From NCBI GenBank assembly GCA_002683535.1, contig NYTO01000129.1:1-6669 (forward strand): DNA of 6,669 nucleotides, given 5' to 3'. The notes beneath the pieces are model-generated. The model had not been told where the DNA came from, did no database searches, and was given only the letters and a program-made list of their open reading frames with translations. Positions 1-6,526 of this stretch are shown here, one piece after another; positions within the stretch are counted from its first letter, which is position 1; each line of letters starts with the position of its first letter. The position numbers were made by a program, and so were the translations under genes. Origin of the DNA: SAR116 cluster bacterium (GTDB lineage: Bacteria > Pseudomonadota > Alphaproteobacteria > Puniceispirillales > Puniceispirillaceae).

Positions 1-28
1 GAAGGCACGCCAGGGTTAAATGCGCTAC

Positions 29-46
29 AGGCCGTTTGCGGCCTTT
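29..46 (+). terminator. Weak upstream hairpin, first of a tandem pair
   Basis: A 6-bp perfect stem (AGGCCG at 29-34 with CGGCCT at 39-44) closes a TTTG loop and is followed by only three T residues before the sequence becomes mixed. Alone it would be a poor intrinsic terminator, but it lies 15 nt before a much stronger one, so the two probably act together to end transcription of a + strand gene lying left of the window. One frame ends in TAA at 17-19 and could be the tail of that gene, but too little of it is visible to identify. Confidence 0.45.
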
Positions 47-60
47 ACATGCATTACCGG

Positions 61-85
61 ACGGTCGGCTTTGCCGGCCGTTTTT
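61..85 (+). terminator. Strong Rho-independent terminator
   Basis: ACGGTCGGC (61-69) pairs with GCCGGCCGT (73-81) as a 9-bp stem with one G-T wobble around a TTT loop. A run of five T follows at 81-85, and further T-rich sequence to 90. This is the classic intrinsic terminator layout for + strand transcription. On the - strand no T run follows the stem, so it works in one direction. It insulates the downstream glc operon from an unseen gene on the left, so glcD should have its own promoter between about 90 and 230. Confidence 0.85.
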
Positions 86-113
86 GTTTATAAGCTGTTC
101 TTGGCGGTCATTC

Positions 114-142
114 TTGTAGCATTGGATGACCTGCGGCATATC
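114..142 (+). promoter_or_regulatory. Tentative promoter for the glcDEF operon
   Basis: Because a terminator ends at 85 and glcD starts at 239, a promoter is expected between them. The best pair I can find by eye is TTGTAG (114-119) and CATATC (137-142), separated by 17 nt; each matches the sigma-70 consensus at only three or four positions. A competing pair is TTGGGC (192-197) with GTTAAT (214-219), spaced 16 nt, which would leave a very short leader before the ribosome binding site at 228. Neither is strong, which would fit an activator-dependent promoter; in E. coli the glc operon is controlled by the GntR-family protein GlcC. No regulator gene is in this window. Confidence 0.25.
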
Positions 143-238
143 GGCCTTGTGGTGGGATAACCGGCAATCCGTTTTGCTATCACTGACCGCCTTGGGCTAG
201 TATCGCAGTCTAGGTTAATAGGCTTGCGGAGACAAAAG

Positions 239-1726
239 ATGTTGATGCCCGAACCAGACCAGCATGTCATTGACCGGCGTGATGAAATCTGCAGTGCATT
301 GCGCAAACTTGTGCCGGCAGCATGCGTAGTTGATTCGACCGAGAGCATGCGGGCTTTTGATGCCGACGGATTGTCGGCCTATCGTCAGTTGCCTCTGGCT
401 GTCGTGCTGCCCGAAACAGTTGAACAGATTGCCGCTGTGATGAAGTGGTGTCATCAGAACGAGATCAAGCTGGTGCCGCGCGGGGCCGGCACATCGCTTT
501 CGGGCGGGGCACTGCCGCTGGCCGATGCGGTGCTGCTGGGGCTTGGCAAATTCAACCGCATTCACGAAATCGACTATGACAACCGCTGTGTGGTGGCCCA
601 GCCCGGTGTTACCAATCTGGCAATCACCCATGCCGTTCAGGCTGACGGGTTCTATTATGCGCCGGACCCGTCCAGTCAGATCGCCTGTTCGGTTGGTGGC
701 AATGTTGCCGAGAATTCTGGCGGGGTCCATTGCCTGAAATACGGTTTGACGACCAACAATCTGCTCGGCATCGAGATTGTGACGATGGAAGGCGAGATTC
801 TGCGCTTTGGCGGCAAGCATCTTGATGCTGGGGATTATGACCTGATGGGCATTATGACGGGATCGGAAGGTTTGCTGGGTGTTGTCAGCGAGGTGACGTT
901 GCGCATTTTGCAAAAACCAGCCACAGCGCGTGCCTTGCTTGTTGGCTTCGATGATACAGGTGCGGCGGGTACAGCTGTTGGTGATGTCATTGCGGCGGGC
1001 ATCATCCCGGCCGGTATGGAAATGATGGACGGGCTGGCGATCAATGCGGCAGAGGATTTTGCCAATGCCGGCTATCCGCGTGAGGCGGCTGCATTGTTGA
1101 TCATCGAACTGGACGGACCTGCCGTTGAGGTGGATGCGCTGATCGAGCGTGTTGAAACCATTTTGCGCGCTGCCGGTGCCACATCGGTGCGTGTCAGCCA
1201 GTCCGAGGAAGAGCGCAATCTGTTCTGGGCGGGGCGGAAATCAGCCTTTCCGGCTGTTGGTCGTATTTCGCCCGATTACCTGTGTATGGATGGCACAATC
1301 CCGCGTCGCAGGCTGCCCGACATGATGCGGCGGATGGCTGCGCTCAGCCAGCAATACGGGTTGCGGGTGGCGAATGTCTTTCATGCGGGAGACGGAAATC
1401 TGCATCCGTTGATCCTGTTTGATGCCAACGTGCCGGGTGAGTTGGAACGTGCCGAGGATTTCGGCGCCGATATTCTGAAAAGCTGTGTTGAAATGGGTGG
1501 TGTGCTGACCGGTGAACATGGCGTTGGTGTTGAAAAGCGTGACCTGATGACAATCCAGTTCACCGAAGATGACCTGAAACAGCAGCAGCGGCTGAAATGT
1601 GCGTTTGATTCCGGGCATCTCTTGAATCCCGGCAAGGTGTTCCCGCATCTGCATCGCTGTGCCGAGCTTGGCCGGCTGCATGTTCATAAAGGCAAGATGC
1701 CACATCCCGATCTGCCAAGGTTCTGA
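239..1726 (+). CDS. glcD: Glycolate oxidase FAD-binding subunit GlcD
   Basis: This is the catalytic flavoprotein subunit of glycolate oxidase, which oxidises glycolate to glyoxylate and passes electrons on to GlcF and the respiratory chain. The 495 residues match the family length (E. coli GlcD is about 499). The N-terminal half is a PCMH-type FAD domain: PRGAGTSLSGG near residues 80-90 and GGNVAENSGGVHCLKYGLT near 153-171. The C-terminal half is the FAD-linked oxidase cap, with NVFHAGDGNLHPL (about 379-391), whose histidines are the typical metal/substrate ligands of this family, and TGEHGVGVEKR (about 424-434). The start is the ATG at 239 because GGAGA at 228-232 lies 6 nt ahead; an in-frame TTG at 224 would put that Shine-Dalgarno sequence inside the gene. 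It leads the operon, with glcE 42 nt downstream. A D-lactate or other 2-hydroxyacid dehydrogenase is possible from sequence alone, but the glcE and glcF neighbours make glycolate the best call. Confidence 0.95.
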   Translation: MLMPEPDQHVIDRRDEICSALRKLVPAACVVDSTESMRAFDADGLSAYRQLPLAVVLPETVEQIAAVMKWCHQNEIKLVPRGAGTSLSGGALPLADAVLLGLGKFNRIHEIDYDNRCVVAQPGVTNLAITHAVQADGFYYAPDPSSQIACSVGGNVAENSGGVHCLKYGLTTNNLLGIEIVTMEGEILRFGGKHLDAGDYDLMGIMTGSEGLLGVVSEVTLRILQKPATARALLVGFDDTGAAGTAVGDVIAAGIIPAGMEMMDGLAINAAEDFANAGYPREAAALLIIELDGPAVEVDALIERVETILRAAGATSVRVSQSEEERNLFWAGRKSAFPAVGRISPDYLCMDGTIPRRRLPDMMRRMAALSQQYGLRVANVFHAGDGNLHPLILFDANVPGELERAEDFGADILKSCVEMGGVLTGEHGVGVEKRDLMTIQFTEDDLKQQQRLKCAFDSGHLLNPGKVFPHLHRCAELGRLHVHKGKMPHPDLPRF

Positions 1727-1768
1727 AGAAATTTTGCATATCAGCCATCACCATCTACGGATTTTGTT

Positions 1769-2971
1769 ATGACAGACGTCATCGCCGCCAGTCTTGCCGA
1801 TGTGAAAGACGCAGTTGAAAGTGCGATTGCGGCCGAGCATCGGCTGGAGGTGCGCGGCACCGGTTCCAAGAGCAACCTTGGGCGCGCATGCGATTTCGAT
1901 GCGACTCTGGATGTGTCGCAAATGGCTGGCATCGTCGATTATCAGCCTGAAGAACTGGTCATGACGCTGCGGGCCGGCACGCCGATGGATGTGGTTGAAA
2001 ATGCACTTGCAGATGCTCGTCAGATGCTGGCGTTCGAGCCGCCGCGCATGGGGCGGATTTCGGGTGGACCACGCAGCGAACTCCACGGCACAATCGGCGG
2101 CGTTGTGGCAGCAAACCTGTCCGGTCCCCGGCGTCTGACTGCGGGCGCAACGCGTGACTACTTGCTGGGTTTTGAAGCCATATCGGGGCGCGGTGAGTTG
2201 TTCAAGTCAGGCGGGCGGGTGATGAAAAATGTGACAGGCTATGATCTGTCAAAGCTGATGTGCGGGTCTTTCGGCACGCTGGCGGTGATGGATGAAATTA
2301 CCCTGAAAACATTGCCTGCGCCGGAAACCAGCCAGTCGCTGCTGGTTGCATGTGCAGATTTCAGGGTTGCCATAAAGACCATCGCGCAGATATTTGCTAC
2401 CCCGCATGAGCCAGGTGCCGCCGCGATACTGCCGCAGGCAATCGCCGCCGAGGAAAAAGTCGATACCGGTGGTGCCTTTACAGCCATTATCCGCCTTGAG
2501 GGCATTGCAGCGTCGGTGTCTGACCGCGTTGCCAATCTGCAGACAATGACAGGTGGTGAGACCATTGCCGCCCCGGCCAGTGAATCCTTGTGGCAGCGTA
2601 TTCGTGACGTGCAGCCTCTGGCAGAAAAGCCGCATGATTTGTGGAAAGTGTCGTGCGCACCCTCTGATGCACCGCGCGTTGTCGCAGCTCTTGATTCCTT
2701 GGTGGGTGTTCGGTTCATGGCTGACTGGGCTGGAGGGTTGCTGTGGTTCGGGGCCAGCCGGTCACGTGATCTTGGCAACCGTCTTCGGGCGGTTGTGGCA
2801 GAGTTGGACAGCGGATTTGCAATGCTGGTGCGTGATGTGGCGGTGACGCGCGATGAAATCGCGCCGTTCCAGCCGCTGCCATCACCCCTGTTTGAGCTTC
2901 ACAAGCGCGTCAAGGCGTCGTTTGATCCACGTGGTGTGCTGAATTACGGGCGCATGCATAGCGGTATCTGA
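1769..2971 (+). CDS. glcE: Glycolate oxidase FAD-binding subunit GlcE
   Basis: This is the second flavin-domain subunit of glycolate oxidase, required with GlcD and GlcF for activity. The first 180 residues form a PCMH-type FAD-binding domain: LEVRGTGSKSNLGR (about 26-39), then GRISGGPRSELHGTIGGVVA (about 95-114), and SGGRVMKNVTGYDLSKLMCG (about 147-166), a hallmark of GlcE. The C-terminus has the family signature FDPRGVLNYGRM (386-397). At 400 residues it is about 50 longer than E. coli GlcE (about 350); the extra length appears to lie in the middle and C-terminal part, and longer forms are usual in alphaproteobacteria as far as I recall. The start at 1769 has only a weak Shine-Dalgarno (CGGA at 1758-1761, 7-nt spacing), so translation may rely partly on ribosomes arriving from glcD. 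The stop is 9 nt before glcF. Confidence 0.94.
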   Translation: MTDVIAASLADVKDAVESAIAAEHRLEVRGTGSKSNLGRACDFDATLDVSQMAGIVDYQPEELVMTLRAGTPMDVVENALADARQMLAFEPPRMGRISGGPRSELHGTIGGVVAANLSGPRRLTAGATRDYLLGFEAISGRGELFKSGGRVMKNVTGYDLSKLMCGSFGTLAVMDEITLKTLPAPETSQSLLVACADFRVAIKTIAQIFATPHEPGAAAILPQAIAAEEKVDTGGAFTAIIRLEGIAASVSDRVANLQTMTGGETIAAPASESLWQRIRDVQPLAEKPHDLWKVSCAPSDAPRVVAALDSLVGVRFMADWAGGLLWFGASRSRDLGNRLRAVVAELDSGFAMLVRDVAVTRDEIAPFQPLPSPLFELHKRVKASFDPRGVLNYGRMHSGI

Positions 2972-2980
2972 GAGAGAGCG

Positions 2981-4273
2981 ATGCAAACCCATTTTACCAA
3001 GGCGCAGCTTGAGGACCCGCAAACCCGCGAGGCAGATGCCATCCTGCGCAAATGCGTGCATTGCGGCTTTTGTACTGCCACCTGTCCAACCTATGTGTTG
3101 ACCGGCGATGAAAGAGACAGCCCGCGCGGGCGAATCTGGCTGATGCGCGAGTTGCTGGAGTCACCTGAAACCGTCAGCGCCGATACCGGGTTTCATCTTG
3201 ATCGCTGTCTTGGGTGCCAGTCCTGCATGACAACCTGTCCGTCCGGTGTGGATTACACACATTTGCTGGATATTGGGCGTGCACAGATGGAGATTGTCAG
3301 CAAGCGTTCTGTAGCTGACCGTCTGATGCGTCGTCTGCTGGCGATGGTGATACCGCATGCCGAACGGTTTCATTTGATGATGAGACTTGGCGGTGGCGCA
3401 CGTCTGCTTGCGCCGATATTGCCTGCATCGATGAAGGCAGCGCTGAAAAAGATGCCGGAACGTGTTGGGCGTCTGGACAAGATTGGCAGCAAAACGGTTA
3501 CATTTGCGGCACGTTCACAATCCCGGCGGCGGGTCATCCTGCTGGCTGGCTGTGCGCAGCGGGCACTTGATCCCGGGATTAACGCCAGCACGGTGCGCGT
3601 TCTTGGCAAGCTTGGGGTGGATGTCACAGTTCGCAGCGAATCCTATTGCTGCGGTGCCCTTGCCCATCACATCGGCGAGGGCGATGCGGCGCATGAGGCG
3701 ATGCGCGCAAATCTGCTGGCATGGCGTCAGGAATTGGAAGCTGGCGACATTGATGCCATTATTACCAATGCCTCAGGATGCGGCACCATGGTCAAGGATT
3801 ATGGTCATCTGGCTGCGGGTGATCCGGAACTGGCCGATATTGCCGCAACGATATCAGCTATGACCCGCGATATTACCGAGTATCTGGCTGAATTGCCGCT
3901 GGAAACAATCATCGAGGACACCGAAGGCGGGCGCGGTCCGGTGACGTATCATTCTGCCTGCTCCTTGCAGCATGGCCAGTCGGTTCATGATCTGCCGATG
4001 CAATTGCTGCGGCTTGCCGGGTTTGAGGTGCGCCAGCCGCTTGAACCACACCTGTGTTGCGGGTCGGCTGGTGTCTACAACATCCTGCAGCCCGAGATGG
4101 CGGACAAGTTGAAGGCACGAAAGCTGGAAAATCTGGAAAAAGCAGGCGCGCCATGGATTGCCGCTGGCAATATTGGCTGTATTCAACAGCTTGGCGATGC
4201 GCTGCCTGTCCGTCATACAATCCGGTTTATCGACTGGGCCAGCGGTGGGCCGCCGCCTGATGATGCTGTCTGA
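2981..4273 (+). CDS. glcF: Glycolate oxidase iron-sulfur subunit GlcF
   Basis: This subunit carries electrons from the GlcD/GlcE flavins to the quinone pool. The 430 residues (E. coli about 407) hold two 4Fe-4S ferredoxin motifs: C25-x2-C28-x2-C31-x3-C35-P and C76-x2-C79-x2-C82-x3-C86-P. Two cysteine-rich CCG domains follow, with CCG at residues 223-225 and 359-361 and partner cysteines at C191, C267, C327 and C400, so the full set expected for GlcF is intact. No transmembrane segment is evident; the complex is probably peripheral to the inner membrane. The start is set by a GAGAGAG stretch at 2970-2978 directly ahead of ATG, and the gap to glcE is only 9 nt, indicating translational coupling. 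The C-terminal codons form one arm of an inverted repeat shared with the convergent fumarase gene. Related LldE/LldF-type lactate oxidase subunits are excluded by the gene order and the two-ferredoxin-plus-two-CCG layout. Confidence 0.95.
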   Translation: MQTHFTKAQLEDPQTREADAILRKCVHCGFCTATCPTYVLTGDERDSPRGRIWLMRELLESPETVSADTGFHLDRCLGCQSCMTTCPSGVDYTHLLDIGRAQMEIVSKRSVADRLMRRLLAMVIPHAERFHLMMRLGGGARLLAPILPASMKAALKKMPERVGRLDKIGSKTVTFAARSQSRRRVILLAGCAQRALDPGINASTVRVLGKLGVDVTVRSESYCCGALAHHIGEGDAAHEAMRANLLAWRQELEAGDIDAIITNASGCGTMVKDYGHLAAGDPELADIAATISAMTRDITEYLAELPLETIIEDTEGGRGPVTYHSACSLQHGQSVHDLPMQLLRLAGFEVRQPLEPHLCCGSAGVYNILQPEMADKLKARKLENLEKAGAPWIAAGNIGCIQQLGDALPVRHTIRFIDWASGGPPPDDAV

Positions 4274-4300
4274 TCGCGGCAATCCGGTATCACAGCATCA
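4261..4300. terminator. Convergent-gene hairpin between glcF and the fumarase gene
   Basis: TGATGCTGT (4261-4269) and ACAGCATCA (4292-4300) form a perfect 9-bp inverted repeat around 22 nt. The interior can extend the fold with GAT/ATC (4272-4274 with 4289-4291) and CGG/CCG (4277-4279 with 4284-4286) around a CAAT loop. The left arm is the last codons of glcF and the right arm contains the stop codon of the fumarase gene. Placement between convergent genes suggests a bidirectional transcription stop or 3'-end stabiliser. Neither side has a T run, so it is not a canonical intrinsic terminator; it could act with Rho or by blocking 3' exonucleases. Confidence 0.5.
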
Positions 4301-5917
4301 GCCAATATCGAAAAAGTCGTTGCCCTTGTCATCGGTGATGATGAAGGCCGGAAAATCTTCAACCTCGATCTTCCAGACAGCTTCCATGCCAAGTTCGGGA
4401 TATTCCAGCACCTCAACCTTGCGGATTGATTCCAGTGCCAGCTTGGCCGCCACGCCGCCGATACTGCCAAGATAAAACCCACCATGCGTTTTGCAGCTGT
4501 CACGTACCTGTCGTGACCGGTTACCCTTGGCCAGCATGACCATTGATCCGCCAGCCGCCTGGAATGTGGGTACATATGAATCCATCCGGCCGGCTGTAGT
4601 TGGCCCGAACGAACCGGATGCCATGCCGTCAGGGGTTTTGGCCGGACCGGCATAATATACCGGGTGATCTTTGAAATAATCTGGCAAAGCCCCCTCGGCT
4701 TCCAGCCGTTCAAGCAGCTTGGCATGCGCGATGTCACGCGCCACGATCAGCGGGCCTGACAGGGACAGCCGTGTTTCAACCGGATGTTGGCTCAATGTTT
4801 CCAGAATTTGCGCCATGGGCTGATTCAGATCAATCTTCACGACTGCCGTATCATCTGCATCACTGTCCATGTTGCCAGCATCGGGAAGGAAGCGGGCCGG
4901 ATCACGCTCCAGCTTTTCGATGAAGATGCCGTCAGGTGTGATTTTAGCCAATGCCTGCCGGTCGGCAGAACAGGAAACACCAATACCGATCGGGCATGAT
5001 GCCCCGTGGCGCGGCAACCGGATCACCCGCACGTCGTGGCAGTAATATTTGCCGCCAAATTGCGCGCCAATGCCCAGATCACGGGTGATCTGCAGGATTT
5101 CAGCTTCCCATTCAAGATCGCGCCAGGCATGGCCGATGCTGTTGCCCGCGGTCGGCAGCCCGTCCAGAGACCTGATCGAAGCCTGCTTGACCGTTTTCAG
5201 ATTGAACTCCGCCGAGGTGCCGCCGATCACGATCGCAAGGTGATAGGGGGGACAGGCCGATGTTCCCAGATCAAGAATGGCGCTGCGGATAAAGTCGCGC
5301 AGGCCTTCGGGGTTCAGAACAGCCTTTGTCTTCTGGTGCAAAAACGTCTTGTTGGCAGACCCGCCGCCTTTCTGGATGAACGCGAATTTATACTCAAGGC
5401 CCTTGCCGGCATAAAGTTCGATCTGCGCCGGCAGGTTGGTGGCGGTGTTCACTTCTTCGAACATGCTTGTCGCGGTCAGCTGCGAATAGCGCAGATTGCT
5501 GTTCTGATAGGTATCAAAGACACCATGGGACAGGGCCTCACCCTCATCGCCGCCAACCAGAACATGATCGCCGCGATAGCCTGAAATGATGGCGGTGCCG
5601 GTATCCTGACACATCGGCAGCAGACCATCGGCCGCGATCACAGCGTTTTTCAGCATTTCCAGTGCCACGAACCGGTCATTTCTTGTGGCTTCGGGATCAT
5701 CCAGAATGGCGCGCAACTGTGCCAGATGGCTGCTGCGTAAAAGATGCGAGATATCGGTAAAGGCGCGCGCTGCCAGCAGGCGCAGCGCTTCCGGATCAAC
5801 TCTGAGAAAGGTTTCGCCGTCCAGCTCGGCAAGCGCGACATGGTCGCTCGAAACCAGCTCGTACTCGGTATCATCAGCGGCCAGGGGAAACATCGGACTA
5901 TAAGCAAATTCTGTCAT
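4298..5917 (-). CDS. fumA: Class I (iron-sulfur) fumarate hydratase
   Basis: The enzyme interconverts fumarate and L-malate in the TCA cycle using an oxygen-sensitive 4Fe-4S cluster; it acts in the cytoplasm. From the ATG at 5917 it has 539 residues, close to E. coli FumA/FumB (548), and includes both the N-terminal and C-terminal fumarase domains in one chain. The three cluster cysteines are C103 ([10 protein letters not shown]), C222 (GTSACPPYH) and C316 (GVSCSADR), each two residues off the E. coli positions 105, 224 and 318. [12 protein letters not shown] (about 182-193) and [14 protein letters not shown] (about 435-448) are further family signatures. An in-frame ATG at 5989 would add 24 arginine-rich residues without a usable Shine-Dalgarno; I prefer 5917, although its own ribosome binding site is weak. 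The gene follows sspB by 84 nt on the same strand. Some class I enzymes also hydrate mesaconate, which cannot be judged here. The symbol denotes the FumA type; the organism's own name may be fumA or fumB. Confidence 0.95.
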   Translation of the reverse strand: MTEFAYSPMFPLAADDTEYELVSSDHVALAELDGETFLRVDPEALRLLAARAFTDISHLLRSSHLAQLRAILDDPEATRNDRFVALEMLKNAVIAADGLLPMCQDTGTAIISGYRGDHVLVGGDEGEALSHGVFDTYQNSNLRYSQLTATSMFEEVNTATNLPAQIELYAGKGLEYKFAFIQKGGGSANKTFLHQKTKAVLNPEGLRDFIRSAILDLGTSACPPYHLAIVIGGTSAEFNLKTVKQASIRSLDGLPTAGNSIGHAWRDLEWEAEILQITRDLGIGAQFGGKYYCHDVRVIRLPRHGASCPIGIGVSCSADRQALAKITPDGIFIEKLERDPARFLPDAGNMDSDADDTAVVKIDLNQPMAQILETLSQHPVETRLSLSGPLIVARDIAHAKLLERLEAEGALPDYFKDHPVYYAGPAKTPDGMASGSFGPTTAGRMDSYVPTFQAAGGSMVMLAKGNRSRQVRDSCKTHGGFYLGSIGGVAAKLALESIRKVEVLEYPELGMEAVWKIEVEDFPAFIITDDKGNDFFDIG

Positions 5918-6001
5918 GATTTGGCCAAAACTCTTATGGTTTATGTGTCGCGCGCGTCTGGCCCGGAGTGAAGTCCGGCCCGTTTCCATACCCTGACAAG
6001 G

Positions 6002-6508
6002 TCAGGACGGTTTTCTGAAACTGTCGAGCGACAACACTTCGGCTGATCCCGCCTCTGCATCCGGGGCACCGTCTTCCCGCCCTGCTGCGTCGGCAGGGGC
6101 ATCCGCGAAGGGATCAAATTCGTTGTCCAGATCCGCTTCGTCAGCCTCAAACTGCAGTCCAAAGCCGACCGAAGGGTCGTTAAAGCTGGTGACGGCAGCA
6201 AAAGGAACGGTCATGGCCGACGGTTTGCCGCCAAAGAACAGGGTGATGCTGAACTGCTCATCCTCGACCTTCAGATCGGCATATTGATGCTGAATGACGA
6301 TGGTGATGCCATCTGGATGCTTGTCGCGCAAAGTGTCTTCCATGATGACACCTGGCATGCGGGTGTCGAAAGCAATAAAGAAATGTGTCTCGCCTGTGAG
6401 TCCGTCTTTTTGGGCTATGCGCAGCGCCTCACGAACAACGAGACGCAAGGCATTTTCAACCAGTCGTTCGTAATTCAGCCCGTTCAAGCCATCTGTAGTA
6501 TCAGTCAT
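6002..6508 (-). CDS. sspB: SspB, ClpXP adaptor for SsrA-tagged proteins (alphaproteobacterial type)
   Basis: SspB binds the tag that tmRNA adds to stalled nascent proteins and tethers them to ClpX for degradation by ClpXP in the cytoplasm. The 168 residues show the alphaproteobacterial layout: a substrate-binding domain of about 120 residues including NYERLVENALR (12-22), THFFIAFDTRMPGV (41-54) and FFGGKPSAMTVPFAAVTSF (91-109); a low-complexity Ala/Asp/Glu linker (about 122-157); and a short C-terminal ClpX-binding tail, VLSLDSFRKPS (158-168). The flexible acidic linker and LDSFRK tail are what the adaptor mechanism requires. The start at 6508 is preceded by AAGG (6517-6520) with an 8-nt gap. 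It lies just downstream of the tmRNA tag segment on the same strand and upstream of the fumarase gene. Older annotations may call it DUF1321 or stringent starvation protein B. Confidence 0.95.
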   Translation of the reverse strand: MTDTTDGLNGLNYERLVENALRLVVREALRIAQKDGLTGETHFFIAFDTRMPGVIMEDTLRDKHPDGITIVIQHQYADLKVEDEQFSITLFFGGKPSAMTVPFAAVTSFNDPSVGFGLQFEADEADLDNEFDPFADAPADAAGREDGAPDAEAGSAEVLSLDSFRKPS

Positions 6509-6526
6509 TCACACGGCCTTTTTAAC

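Noticed and set aside
2..19. Possible 3' end of an upstream gene (reads K A R Q G then TAA)
   Set aside because: Five codons cannot identify a gene, and another frame also stays open here. The terminators at 29-85 show that something is transcribed from the left, but it could be protein or RNA.
224..238. TTG at 224 as the glcD start
   Set aside because: It would place the GGAGA ribosome binding site (228-232) within the gene, whereas the ATG at 239 has ideal spacing from it.
88..348. Possible divergent small gene on the - strand overlapping the glcD start
   Set aside because: The frame is rich in Ser, Arg and Thr without a domain, overlaps the glcD coding start and the expected promoter, and ends near the terminator; nothing supports translation.
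215..913. Long open frame (232 codons) antisense to glcD
   Set aside because: It lies wholly opposite a strongly conserved glcD, has no recognisable domain or ribosome binding site, and its composition is what the complement of a GC-rich gene gives.
2239..2778. 179-codon - strand frame opposite glcE
   Set aside because: Low-complexity translation with no domain, fully inside a confident gene.
5006..5584. 192-codon + strand frame opposite the fumarase gene
   Set aside because: It is antisense to the most conserved part of the fumarase gene and has no family signature; a shadow frame.
5960..5981. Intrinsic terminator after sspB
   Set aside because: The hairpin has only a 5-bp uninterrupted core and no T run on the - strand, so it does not meet the usual criteria.
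5918..6001. Sigma-70 promoter for the fumarase gene starting from TTGTCA near 6000
   Set aside because: The -35-like hexamer is good, but the sequence 16-18 nt downstream (GGACTT region) has no -10 resemblance.
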